NCBI GenBank assembly: GCA_964057225.1
Contig: OZ059898.1
Location: forward strand, 19,817,267-19,881,266
Origin: Auanema rhodensis
Taxonomy: Eukaryota > Nematoda > Chromadorea > Rhabditida > Rhabditidae
Reading direction: 5' to 3'
Length of the DNA stretch: 64,000 bases
The translations under genes were made by a program, and so were the position numbers. Positions 26,301 through 40,013 of the stretch are shown piece after piece. Numbering within the stretch: position 1 is the stretch's first letter; each line of letters begins with the position of its first letter. The notes below the pieces were generated by a model. The model was not told the DNA's origin, searched no databases, and saw nothing but the letters and a program-made list of their open reading frames with translations.

Positions 26301-29300
26301 AGAATTAATTTTTTCGTTGAATAACATTGTCCATCGTCTTTGCCTTGAAAAAAGGAATCTAAAAACATCTACTTTTTGCTAAATTATTTTGAAATTTTTC
26401 GAAAAAATTTTTGTCAAAATGTTTTTGGAAGCAATGTTGAGTGTACATGGAAACTCAACATACACTAATGCATCATTTTTCAAACAATCATAACTAATTT
26501 TTGTATTAAGCGTTTCTCAATGTAATATAGTGCATTCGATGCGGATTTTTAAGCTGCGTCGATCTGTGTTATCGGATTTTCGCTAGCTTAAAAATGCACC
26601 GAGATATCAACTGATATAAGTTCACACTTATATCCTCGATTTTCACCCTGAAGAATTAATTTTTTCGTTGAATAACATTGTCCATCGTCTTTGCCTTGAA
26701 AAAAGGAATCTAAAAACATTTACTTTTTGCTAAATTATTTTGAAATTTTTTGAAAAAATTTTTGTCAAAATGTTTTTGGAAGCAAGGTTGAGTGTACATG
26801 GAAACTCAACATACACTAATGCATTATTTTTCAAACGATCATAACTAATTTTTGTATTAAGCGTTTTTCAATGTAGTATAGTGCACTCGATGCGGATTTT
26901 TAAGCTGCGTCGATCTGTGTTATCAGATTTGCGCTAGCTTAAAAATGCACCGAGATATCAACTGAAATAAGTTCACACTTATATCCTCGATTTTCACCCT
27001 GAAGAATTAATTTTTTCGTTGAATAACATTGTCCATCGTCTTTGCCTTGAAAAAAGGAATCTAAAAACATCTACTTTTTGCTAAATTATTTTGAAATTTT
27101 TCGAAAAAATTTTTGTCAAAATGTTTTTGGAAGCAAGGTTGAGTGTACATGGAAACTCAACATACACTAATGCATTATTTTTCAAACGATCATAACTAAT
27201 TTTTGTATTAAGCGTTTCTCAATGTAGTATAGTGCATTCGATGCGGATTTTCAAGCTGCGTCGATCTGTGTTATCAGATTTGCGCTAGCTTAAAAATGCA
27301 CCGAGATATCAACTGATATAAGTTCACACTTATATCCTCGATTTTCACCCTGAAGAATTAATTTTTTCGTTGAATAACATTGTCCATCGTCTTTGCCTTG
27401 AAAAAAGGAATCTAAAAACATTTACTTTTTGCTAAATTATTTTGAAATTTTTTGAAAAAATTTTTGTCAAAATGTTTTTGGAAGCAAGGTTGAGTGTACA
27501 TGGAAACTCAACATACACTAATGCATTATTTTTCAAACGATCATAACTAATTTTTGTATTAAGCGTTTTTCAATGTAGTATAGTGCACTCGATGCGGATT
27601 TTTAAGCTGCGTCGATCTGTGTTATCAGATTTGCGCTAGCTTAAAAATGCACCGAGATATCAACTGAAATAAGTTCACACTTATATCCTCGATTTTCACC
27701 CTGAAGAATTAATTTTTTCGTTGAATAACATTGTCCATCGTCTTTGCCTTGAAAAAAGGAATCTAAAAACATCTACTTTTTGCTAAATTATTTTGAAATT
27801 TTTCGAAAAAATTTTTGTCAAAATGTTTTTGGAAGCAAGGTTGAGTGTACATGGAAACTCAACATACACTAATGCATTATTTTTCAAACGATCATAACTA
27901 ATTTTTGTATTAAGCGTTTCTCAATGTAGTATAGTGCATTCGATGCGGATTTTCAAGCTGCGTCGATCTGTGTTATCAGATTTGCGCTAGCTTAAAAATG
28001 CACCGAGATATCAACTGATATAAGTTCACACTTATATCCTCGATTTTCACCCTGAAGAATTAATTTTTTCGTTGAATAACATTGTCCATCGTCTTTGCCT
28101 TGAAAAAAGGAATCTAAAAACATTTACTTTTTGCTAAATTATTTTGAAATTTTTTGAAAAAATTTTTGTCAAAATGTTTTTGGAAGCAAGGTTGAGTGTA
28201 CATGGAAACTCAACATACACTAATGCATTATTTTTCAAACGATCATAACTAATTTTTGTATTAAGCGTTTTTCAATGTAGTATAGTGCACTCGATGCGGA
28301 TTTTTAAGCTGCGTCGATCTGTGTTATCAGATTTGCGCTAGCTTAAAAATGCACCGAGATATCAACTGAAATAAGTTCACACTTATATCCTCGATTTTCA
28401 CCCTGAAGAATTAATTTTTTCGTTGAATAACATTGTCCATCGTCTTTGCCTTGAAAAAAGGAATCTAAAAACATCTACTTTTTGCTAAATTATTTTGAAA
28501 TTTTTCGAAAAAATTTTTGTCAAAATGTTTTTGGAAGCAAGGTTGAGTGTACATGGAAACTCAACATACACTAATGCATTATTTTTCAAACGATCATAAC
28601 TAATTTTTGTATTAAGCGTTTCTCAATGTAGTATAGTGCATTCGATGCGGATTTTCAAGCTGCGTCGATCTGTGTTATCAGATTTGCGCTAGCTTAAAAA
28701 TGCACCGAGATATCAACTGATATAAGTTCACACTTATATCCTCGATTTTCACCCTGAAGAATTAATTTTTTCGTTGAATAACATTGTCCATCGTCTTTGC
28801 CTTGAAAAAAGGAATCTAAAAACATCTACTTTTTGCTAAATTATTTTGAAATTTTTCGAAAAAATTTTTGTCAAAATGTTTTTGGAAGCAATATTGAGTG
28901 TACATGGAAACTCAACATACACTAATGCATTATTTTTCAAACGATCATAACTAATTTTTGTATTAAGCGTTTCTCAATGTAGTATAGTGCACTCGATGCG
29001 GATTTTTAAGCTGCGTCGATCTGTGTTATCAGATTTGCGCTAGCTTAAAAATGCACCGAGATATCAACTGATATAAGTTCACACTTATATCCTCGATTTT
29101 CACCCTGAAGAATTAATTTTTTCGTTGAATAACATTGTCCATCGTCTTTGCCTTGAAAAAAGGAATCTAAAAACATCTACTTTTTGCTAAATTATTTTGA
29201 AATTTTTCGAAAAAATTTTTGTCAAAATGTTTTTGGAAGCAAGGTTGAGTGTACATGGAAACTCAACATACACTAATGCATTATTTTTCAAACGATCATA

Positions 29301-29483
29301 ACTAATTTTTGTATTAAGCGTTTCTCAATGTAGTATAGTGCATTCGATGCGGATTTTCAAGCTGCGTCGATCTGTGTTATCAGATTTGCGCTAGCTTAAA
29401 AATGCACCGAGATATCAACTGATATAAGTTCACACTTATATCCTCGATTTTCACCCTGAAGAATTAATTTTTTCGTTGAATAA
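20358..29483. repeat. HOR segment copy 3 (M59-M84), duplicate of 1-9126
   Basis: The 26-monomer order is identical to M1-M26, including the I unit with CAATG (M67, 23166) and the M-A dimers. The offset of 20,357 bp equals 58 monomers minus the single base lost in M50, so exchanges kept monomer register. Confidence 0.88.
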
Positions 29484-32400
29484 CATTGTCCATCGTCTTT
29501 GCCTTGAAAAAAGGAATCTAAAAACATCTACTTTTTGCTAAATTATTTTGAAATTTTTCGAAAAAATTTTTGTCAAAATGTTTTTGGAAGCAATATTGAG
29601 TGTACATGGAAACTCAACATACACTAATGCATTATTTTTCAAACGATCATAACTAATTTTTGTATTAAGCGTTTCTCAATGTAGTATAGTGCACTCGATG
29701 CGGATTTTTAAGCTGCGTCGATCTGTGTTATCAGATTTGCGCTAGCTTAAAAATGCACCGAGATATCAACTGATATAAGTTCACACTTATATCCTCGATT
29801 TTCACCCTGAAGAATTAATTTTTTCGTTGAATAACATTGTCCATCGTCTTTGCCTTGAAAAAAGGAATCTAAAAACATCTACTTTTTGCTAAATTATTCT
29901 GAAATTTTTCGAAAAAATTTTTGTCAAAATGTTTTTGGAAGCAAGGTTGAGTGTACATGGAAACTCAACATACACTAATGCATCATTTTTCGAACAATCA
30001 TAACTAATTTTTGTATTAAGCGTTTCTCAATGTAATATAGTGCATTCGATGCGGATTTTTAAGCTGCGTCGATCTGTGTTATCGGATTTTCGCTAGCTTA
30101 AAAATGCACCGAGATATCAACTGATATAAGTTCACACTTATATCCTCGATTTTCACCCTGAAGAATTAATTTTTTCGTTGAATAACATTGTCCATCGTCT
30201 TTGCCTTGAAAAAAGGAATCTAAAAACATCTACTTTTTGCTAAATTATTTTGAAATTTTTCGAAAAAATTTTTGTCAAAATGTTTTTGGAAGCAATGTTG
30301 AGTGTACATGGAAACTCAACATACACTAATGCATCATTTTTCAAACAATCATAACTAATTTTTGTATTAAGCGTTTCTCAATGTAGTATAGTGCATTCGA
30401 TGCGGATTTTTAAGCTGCGTCGATCTGTGTTATCAGATTTGCGCTAGCTTAAAAATGCACCGAGATATCAACTGATATAAGTTCACACTTATATCCTCGA
30501 TTTTCACCCTGAAGAATTAATTTTTTCGTTGAATAACATTGTCCATCGTCTTTGCCTTGTAAAAAGGAATCTAAAAACATCTACTTTTTGCTAAATTATT
30601 CTGAAATTTTTCGAAAAAATTTTTGTCAAAATGTTTTTGGAAGCAAGGTTGAGTGTACTTGGAAACTCAACATACCCTAATGCATTATTTTTCAAACGAT
30701 CATAACTAATTTTTGTATTAAGCGTTTCTCAATGTAGTATAGTGCATTCGATGCGGATTTTTAAGCTGCGTCGATCTGTGTTATCAGATTTGCGCTAGCT
30801 TAAAAATGCACCGAGATATCAACTGATATAAGTTCACACTTATATCCTCGATTTTCACCCTGAAGAATTAATTTTTTCGTTGAATAACATTGTCCATCGT
30901 CTTTGCCTTGTAAAAAGGAATCTAAAAACATTTACTTTTTGCTAAATTATTCTGAAATTTTCCGAAAAAATTTTTGTCAAAATGTTTTTGGAAGCAAGGT
31001 TGAGTGTACTTGGAAACTCAACATACACTAATGCATTATTTTTCAAACGATCATAACTAATTTTTGTATTAAGCGTTTCTCAATGTAGTATAGTGCATTC
31101 GATGCGGATTTTTAAGCTGCGTCGATCTGTGTTATCAGATTTGCGCTAGCTTAAAAATGCACCGAGATATCAACTGATATAAGTTCACACTTATATCCTC
31201 GATTTTCACCCTGAAGAATTAATTTTTTCGTTGAATAACATTGTCCATCGTCTTTGCCTTGAAAAAAGGAATCTAAAAACATCTACTTTTTGCTAAATTA
31301 TTTTGAAATTTTTCGAAAAAATTTTTGTCAAAATGTTTTTGGAAGCAAGGTTGAGTGTACATGGAAACTCAACATACACTAATGCATTATTTTTCAAACG
31401 ATCATAACTAATTTTTGTATTAAGCGTTTCTCAATGTAGTATAGTGCATTCGATGCGGATTTTTAAGCTGCGTCGATCTGTGTTATCAGATTTGCGCTAG
31501 CTTAAAAATGCACCGAGATATCAACTGATATAAGTTCACACTTATATCCTCGATTTTCACCCTGAAGAATTAATTTTTTCGTTGAATAACATTGTCCATC
31601 GTCTTTGCCTTGAAAAAAGAAATCTAAAAACATTTACTTTTTGCTAAATTATTTTGAAATTTTTTGAAAAAATTTTTGTCAAAATGTTTTTGGAAGCAAG
31701 GTTGAGTGTACATGGAAACTCAACATACACTAATGCATTATTTTTCAAACGATCATAACTAATTTTTGTATTAAGCGTTTTTCAATGTAGTATAGTGCAC
31801 TCGATGCGGATTTTTAAGCTGCGTCGATCTGTGTTATCAGATTTGCGCTAGCTTAAAAATGCACCGAGATATCAACTGATATAAGTTCACACTTATATCC
31901 TCGATTTTCACCCTGAAGAATTAATTTTTTCGTTGAATAACATTGTCCATCGTCTTTGCCTTGAAAAAAGGAATCTAAAAACATCTACTTTTTGCTAAAT
32001 TATTTTGAAATTTTTCGAAAAAATTTTTGTCAAAATGTTTTTGGAAGCAAGGTTGAGTGTACATGGAAACTCAACATAAACTAATGCATCATTTTTCAAA
32101 CGATCATAACTAATTTTTGTATTAAGCGTTTTTCAATGTAATATAGTGCATTCGATGCGGATTTTTAAGCTGCGTCGATCTGTGTTATCGGATTTTCGCT
32201 AGCTTAAAAATGCACCGAGATATCAACTGATATAAGTTCACACTTATATCCTCGATTTTCACCCTGAAAAATTAATTTTTTCGTTGAATAACATTGTCCA
32301 TCGTCTTTGCCTTGAAAAAAGGAATCTAAAAACATCTACTTTTTGCTAAATTATTTTGAAATTTTTCGAAAAAATTTTTGTCAAAATGTTTTTGGAAGCA

Positions 32401-34397
32401 AGGTTGAGTGTACATGGAAACTCAACATACACTAATGCATTATTTTTCAAACGATCATAACTAATTTTTGTATTAAGCGTTTTTCAATGTAGTATAGTGC
32501 ATTCGATGCGGATTTTTAAGCTGCGTCGATCTGTGTTATCAGATTTGCGCTAGCTTAAAAATGCACCGAGATATCAACTGATATAAGTTCACACTTATAT
32601 CCTCGATTTTCACCCTGAAGAATTAATTTTTTCGTTGAATAACATTGTCCATCGTCTTTGCCTTGAAAAAAGGAATCTAAAAACATCTACTTTTTGCTAA
32701 ATTATTTTGAAATTTTTCGAAAAAATTTTTGTCAAAATGTTTTTGGAAGCAAGGTTGAGTGTACATGGAAACTCAACATACACTAATGCATTATTTTTCA
32801 AACGATCATAACTAATTTTTGTATTAAGCGTTTCTCAATGTAGTATAGTGCATTCGATGCGGATTTTTAAGCTGCGTCGATCTGTGTTATCAGATTTGCG
32901 CTAGCTTAAAAATGCACCGAGATATCAACTGATATAAGTTCACACTTATATCCTCGATTTTCACCCTGAAGAATTAATTTTTTCGTTGAATAACATTGTC
33001 CATCGTCTTTGCCTTGTAAAAAGGAATCTAAAAACATCTACTTTTTGCTAAATTATTTTGAAATTTTTCGAAAAAATTTTTGTCAAAATGTTTTTGGAAG
33101 CAAGGTTGAGTGTACTTGGAAACTCAACATACACTAATGCATTATTTTTCAAACGATCATAACTAATTTTTGTATTAAGCGTTTCTCAATGTAGTATAGT
33201 GCATTCGATGCGGATTTTTAAGCTGCGTCGATCTGTGTTATCAGATTTGCGCTAGCTTAAAAATGCACCGAGATATCAACTGATATAAGTTCACACTTAT
33301 ATCCTCGATTTTCACCCTGAAGAATTAATTTTTTCGTTGAATAACATTGTCCATCGTCTTTGCCTTGAAAAAAGGAATCTAAAAACATTTACTTTTTGCT
33401 AAATTATTTTGAAATTTTTTGAAAAAATTTTTGTCAAAATGTTTTTGGAAGCAAGGTTGAGTGTACATGGAAACTCAACATACACTAATGCATTATTTTT
33501 CAAACGATCATAACTAATTTTTGTATTAAGCGTTTTTCAATGTAGTATAGTGCACTCGATGCGGATTTTTAAGCTGCGTCGATCTGTGTTATCAGATTTG
33601 CGCTAGCTTAAAAATGCACCGAGATATCAACTGAAATAAGTTCACACTTATATCCTCGATTTTCACCCTGAAGAATTAATTTTTTCGTTGAATAACATTG
33701 TCCATCGTCTTTGCCTTGAAAAAAGGAATCTAAAAACATCTACTTTTTGCTAAATTATTTTGAAATTTTTCGAAAAAATTTTTGTCAAAATGTTTTTGGA
33801 AGCAATATTGAGTGTACATGGAAACTCAACATACACTAATGCATTATTTTTCAAACGATCATAACTAATTTTTGTATTAAGCGTTTCTCAATGTAGTATA
33901 GTGCACTCGATGCGGATTTTTAAGCTGCGTCGATCTGTGTTATCAGATTTGCGCTAGCTTAAAAATGCACCGAGATATCAACTGATATAAGTTCACACTT
34001 ATATCCTCGATTTTCACCCTGAAGAATTAATTTTTTCGTTGAATAACAATGTCCATCGTCTTTGCCTTGAAAAAAGGAATCTAAAAACATCTACTTTTTG
34101 CTAAATTATTCTGAAATTTTTCGAAAAAATTTTTGTCAAAATGTTTTTGGAAGCAAGGTTGAGTGTACATGGAAACTCAACATACACTAATGCATCATTT
34201 TTCGAACAATCATAACTAATTTTTGTATTAAGCGTTTCTCAATGTAATATAGTGCATTCGATGCGGATTTTTAAGCTGCGTCGATCTGTGTTATCGGATT
34301 TTCGCTAGCTTAAAAATGCACCGAGATATCAACTGATATAAGTTCACACTTATATCCTCGATTTTCACCCTGAAGAATTAATTTTTTCGTTGAATAA
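29133..34397. repeat. HOR series copy 4 (M84-M98)
   Basis: The order is A B C D E F G H J K G L M B C', the same as M30-M44. M84 is shared between the two alignments: it matches M26 in one and M30 in the other. Relative to the first copy, four monomers (net 1404 bp) are absent at this junction. Confidence 0.86.
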
Positions 34398-35801
34398 CAT
34401 TGTCCATCGTCTTTGCCTTGAAAAAAGGAATCTAAAAACATCTACTTTTTGCTAAATTATTTTGAAATTTTTCGAAAAAATTTTTGTCAAAATGTTTTTG
34501 GAAGCAATGTTGAGTGTACATGGAAACTCAACATACACTAATGCATCATTTTTCAAACAATCATAACTAATTTTTGTATTAAGCGTTTCTCAATGTAATA
34601 TAGTGCATTCGATGCGGATTTTTAAGCTGCGTCGATCTGTGTTATCGGATTTTCGCTAGCTTAAAAATGCACCGAGATATCAACTGATATAAGTTCACAC
34701 TTATATCCTCGATTTTCACCCTGAAGAATTAATTTTTTCGTTGAATAACATTGTCCATCGTCTTTGCCTTGTAAAAAGGAATCTAAAAACATCTACTTTT
34801 TGCTAAATTATTCTGAAATTTTTCGAAAAAATTTTTGTCAAAATGTTTTTGGAAGCAAGGTTGAGTGTACTTGGAAACTCAACATACACTAATGCATTAT
34901 TTTTCAAACGATCATAACTAATTTTTGTATTAAGCGTTTCTCAATGTAGTATAGTGCATTCGATGCGGATTTTTAAGCTGCGTCGATCTGTGTTATCAGA
35001 TTTGCGCTAGCTTAAAAATGCACCGAGATATCAACTGATATAAGTTCACACTTATATCCTCGATTTTCACCCTGAAGAATTAATTTTTTCGTTGAATAAC
35101 ATTGTCCATCGTCTTTGCCTTGTAAAAAGGAATCTAAAAACATCTACTTTTTGCTAAATTATTCTGAAATTTTTCGAAAAAATTTTTGTCAAAATGTTTT
35201 TGGAAGCAAGGTTGAGTGTACTTGGAAACTCAACATACACTAATGCATTATTTTTCAAACGATCATAACTAATTTTTGTATTAAGCGTTTCTCAATGTAG
35301 TATAGTGCATTCGATGCGGATTTTTAAGCTGCGTCGATCTGTGTTATCAGATTTGCGCTAGCTTAAAAATGCACCGAGATATCAACTGATATAAGTTCAC
35401 ACTTATATCCTCGATTTTCACCCTGAAGAATTAATTTTTTCGTTGAATAACATTGTCCATCGTCTTTGCCTTGTAAAAAGGAATCTAAAAACATTTACTT
35501 TTTGCTAAATTATTCTGAAATTTTTCGAAAAAATTTTTGTCAAAATGTTTTTGGAAGCAAGGTTGAGTGTACTTGGAAACTCAACATACACTAATGCATT
35601 ATTTTTCAAACGATCATAACTAATTTTTGTATTAAGCGTTTCTCAATGTAGTATAGTGCATTCGATGCGGATTTTTAAGCTGCGTCGATCTGTGTTATCA
35701 GATTTGCGCTAGCTTAAAAATGCACCGAGATATCAACTGATATAAGTTCACACTTATATCCTCGATTTTCACCCTGAAGAATTAATTTTTTCGTTGAATA
35801 A
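34398..35801. repeat. Monomers D'-N-N-F (M99-M102)
   Basis: These are core-type monomers. Copy 2 lacks the D' here (M44 C' is followed directly by N), which suggests a one-monomer deletion in that copy. N N F recurs at 40014 (N F after an N) and at 56442-57494. Confidence 0.8.
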
Positions 35802-38800
35802 CATTGTCCATCGTCTTTGCCTTGAAAAAAGGAATCTAAAAACATCTACTTTTTGCTAAATTATTTTGAAATTTTTCGAAAAAATTTTTGTCAAAATGTT
35901 TTTGGAAGCAAGGTTGAGTGTACATGGAAACTCAACATACACTAATGCATTATTTTTCAAACGATCATAACTAATTTTTGTATTAAGCGTTTCTCAATGT
36001 AGTATAGTGCATTCGATGCGGATTTTTAAGCTGCGTCGATCTGTGTTATCAGATTTGCGCTAGCTTAAAAATGCACCGAGATATCAACTGATATAAGTTC
36101 ACACTTATATCCTCGATTTTCACCCTGAAGAATTAATTTTTTCGTTGAATAACATTGTCCATCGTCTTTGCCTTGAAAAAAGGAATCTAAAAACATTTAC
36201 TTTTTGCTAAATTATTTTGAAATTTTTTGAAAAAATTTTTGTCAAAATGTTTTTGGAAGCAAGGTTGAGTGTACATGGAAACTCAACATACACTAATGCA
36301 TTATTTTTCAAACGATCATAACTAATTTTTGTATTAAGCGTTTTTCAATGTAGTATAGTGCACTCGATGCGGATTTTTAAGCTGCGTCGATCTGTGTTAT
36401 CAGATTTGCGCTAGCTTAAAAATGCACCGAGATATCAACTGATATAAGTTCACACTTATATCCTCGATTTTCACCCTGAAGAATTAATTTTTTCGTTGAA
36501 TAACATTGTCCATCGTCTTTGCCTTGAAAAAAGGAATCTAAAAACATCTACTTTTTGCTAAATTATTTTGAAATTTTTCGAAAAAATTTTTGTCAAAATG
36601 TTTTTGGAAGCAATATTGAGTGTACATGGAAACTCAACATACACTAATGCATTATTTTTCAAACGATCATAACTAATTTTTGTATTAAGCGTTTCTCAAT
36701 GTAGTATAGTGCACTCGATGCGGATTTTTAAGCTGCGTCGATCTGTGTTATCAGATTTGCGCTAGCTTAAAAATGCACCGAGATATCAACTGATATAAGT
36801 TCACACTTATATCCTCGATTTTCACCCTGAAGAATTAATTTTTTCGTTGAATAACATTGTCCATCGTCTTTGCCTTGAAAAAAGGAATGTAAAAACATCT
36901 ACTTTTTGCTAAATTATTCTGAAATTTTTCGAAAAAATTTTTGTCAAAATGTTTTTGGAAGCAAGGTTGAGTGTACATGGAAACTCAACATACACTAATG
37001 CATCATTTTTCGAACAATCTTAACTAATTTTTGTATTAAGCGTTTCTCAATGTAATATAGTGCATTCGATGCGGATTTTTAAGCTGCGTCGATCTGTGTT
37101 ATCGGATTTTCGCTAGCTTAAAAATGCACCGAGATATCAACTGATATAAGTTCACACTTATATCCTCGATTTTCACCCTGAAGAATTAATTTTTTCGTTG
37201 AATAACATTGTTCATCGTCTTTGCCTTGAAAAAAGGAATCTAAAAACATCTACTTTTTGCTAAATTATTTTGAAATTTTTCGAAAAAATTTTTGTCAAAA
37301 TGTTTTTGGAAGCAATGTTGAGTGTACATGGAAACTCAACATACACTAATGCATCATTTTTCAAACAATCATAACTAATTTTTGTATTAAGCGTTTCTCA
37401 ATGTAATATAGTGCATTCCATGCGGATTTTTAAGCTGCGTCGATCTGTGTTATCGGATTTTCGCTAGCTTAAAAATGCACCGAGATATCAACTGATATAA
37501 GTTCACACTTATATCCTCGATTTTCACCCTGAAGAATTAATTTTTTCGTTGAATAACATTGTCCATCGTCTTTGCCTTGTAAAAAGGAATCTAAAAACAT
37601 CTACTTTTTGCTAAATTATTCTGAAATTTTTCGAAAAAATTTTTGTCAAAATGTTTTTGGAAGCAAGGTTGAGTGTACTTGGAAACTCAACATACACTAA
37701 TGCATTATTTTTCAAACGATCATAACTAATTTTTGTATTAAGCGTTTCTCAATGTAGTATAGTGCATTCGATGCGGATTTTTAAGCTGCGTCGATCTGTG
37801 TTATCAGATTTGCGCTAGCTTAAAAATGCACCGAGATATCAACTGATATAAGTTCACACTTATATCCTCGATTTTCACCCTGAAGAATTAATTTTTTCGT
37901 TGAATAACATTGTCCATCGTCTTTGCCTTGAAAAAAGGAATCTAAAAACATCTACTTTTTGCTAAATTATTTTGAAATTTTTCGAAAAAATTTTTGTCAA
38001 AATGTTTTTGGAAGCAAGGTTGAGTGTACATGGAAACTCAACATACACTAATGCATTATTTTTCAAACGATCATAACTAATTTTTGTATTAAGCGTTTCT
38101 CAATGTAGTATAGTGCATTCGATGCGGATTTTTAAGCTGCGTCGATCTGTGTTATCAGATTTGCGCTAGCTTAAAAATGCACCGAGATATCAACTGATAT
38201 AAGTTCACACTTATATCCTCGATTTTCACCCTGAAGAATTAATTTTTTCGTTGAATAACATTGTCCATCGTCTTTGCCTTGAAAAAAGGAATCTAAAAAC
38301 ATTTACTTTTTGCTAAATTATTTTGAAATTTTTTGAAAAAATTTTTGTCAAAATGTTTTTGGAAGCAAGGTTGAGTGTACATGGAAACTCAACATACACT
38401 AATGCATTATTTTTCAAACGATCATAACTAATTTTTGTATTAAGCGTTTTTCAATGTAGTATAGTGCACTCGATGCGGATTTTTAAGCTGCGTCGATCTG
38501 TGTTATCAGATTTGCGCTAGCTTAAAAATGCACCGAGATATCAACTGATATAAGTTCACACTTATATCCTCGATTTTCACCCTGAAGAATTAATTTTTTC
38601 GTTGAATAACATTGTCCATCGTCTTTGCCTTGAAAAAAGGAATCTAAAAACATCTACTTTTTGCTAAATTATTTTGAAATTTTTCGAAAAAATTTTTGTC
38701 AAAATGTTTTTGGAAGCAATATTGAGTGTACATGGAAACTCAACATACACTAATGCATTATTTTTCAAACGATCATAACTAATTTTTGTATTAAGCGTTT

Positions 38801-40013
38801 CTCAATGTAGTATAGTGCACTCGATGCGGATTTTTAAGCTGCGTCGATCTGTGTTATCAGATTTGCGCTAGCTTAAAAATGCACCGAGATATCAACTGAT
38901 ATAAGTTCACACTTATATCCTCGATTTTCACCCTGAAGAATTAATTTTTTCGTTGAATAACATTGTCCATCGTCTTTGCCTTGAAAAAAGGAATGTAAAA
39001 ACATCTACTTTTTGCTAAATTATTCTGAAATTTTTCGAAAAAATTTTTGTCAAAATGTTTTTGGAAGCAAGGTTGAGTGTACATGGAAACTCAACATACA
39101 CTAATGCATCATTTTTCGAACAATCTTAACTAATTTTTGTATTAAGCGTTTCTCAATGTAATATAGTGCATTCGATGCGGATTTTTAAGCTGCGTCGATC
39201 TGTGTTATCGGATTTTCGCTAGCTTAAAAATGCACCGAGATATCAACTGATATAAGTTCACACTTATATCCTCGATTTTCACCCTGAAGAATTAATTTTT
39301 TCGTTGAATAACATTGTTCATCGTCTTTGCCTTGAAAAAAGGAATCTAAAAACATCTACTTTTTGCTAAATTATTTTGAAATTTTTCGAAAAAATTTTTG
39401 TCAAAATGTTTTTGGAAGCAATGTTGAGTGTACATGGAAACTCAACATACACTAATGCATCATTTTTCAAACAATCATAACTAATTTTTGTATTAAGCGT
39501 TTCTCAATGTAATATAGTGCATTCGATGCGGATTTTTAAGCTGCGTCGATCTGTGTTATCGGATTTTCGCTAGCTTAAAAATGCACCGAGATATCAACTG
39601 ATATAAGTTCACACTTATATCCTCGATTTTCACCCTGAAGAATTAATTTTTTCGTTGAATAACATTGTCCATCGTCTTTGCCTTGTAAAAAGGAATCTAA
39701 AAACATCTACTTTTTGCTAAATTATTCTGAAATTTTTCGAAAAAATTTTTGTCAAAATGTTTTTGGAAGCAAGGTTGAGTGTACTTGGAAACTCAACATA
39801 CACTAATGCATTATTTTTCAAACGATCATAACTAATTTTTGTATTAAGCGTTTCTCAATGTAGTATAGTGCATTCGATGCGGATTTTTAAGCTGCGTCGA
39901 TCTGTGTTATCAGATTTGCGCTAGCTTAAAAATGCACCGAGATATCAACTGATATAAGTTCACACTTATATCCTCGATTTTCACCCTGAAGAATTAATTT
40001 TTTCGTTGAATAA
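35802..40013. repeat. Recent tandem duplication of a six-monomer block (2 x 2106 bp)
   Basis: M103-M108 (35802-37907) and M109-M114 (37908-40013) both read G H' B C D' N. Both carry the otherwise unseen variants GAATGT (36885, 38991), AATCTTAACT in C, and CATTGTTCAT starting D'. The only difference I noticed is CATTCCATG in the first copy (about 37416) against CATTCGATG. Confidence 0.9.
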
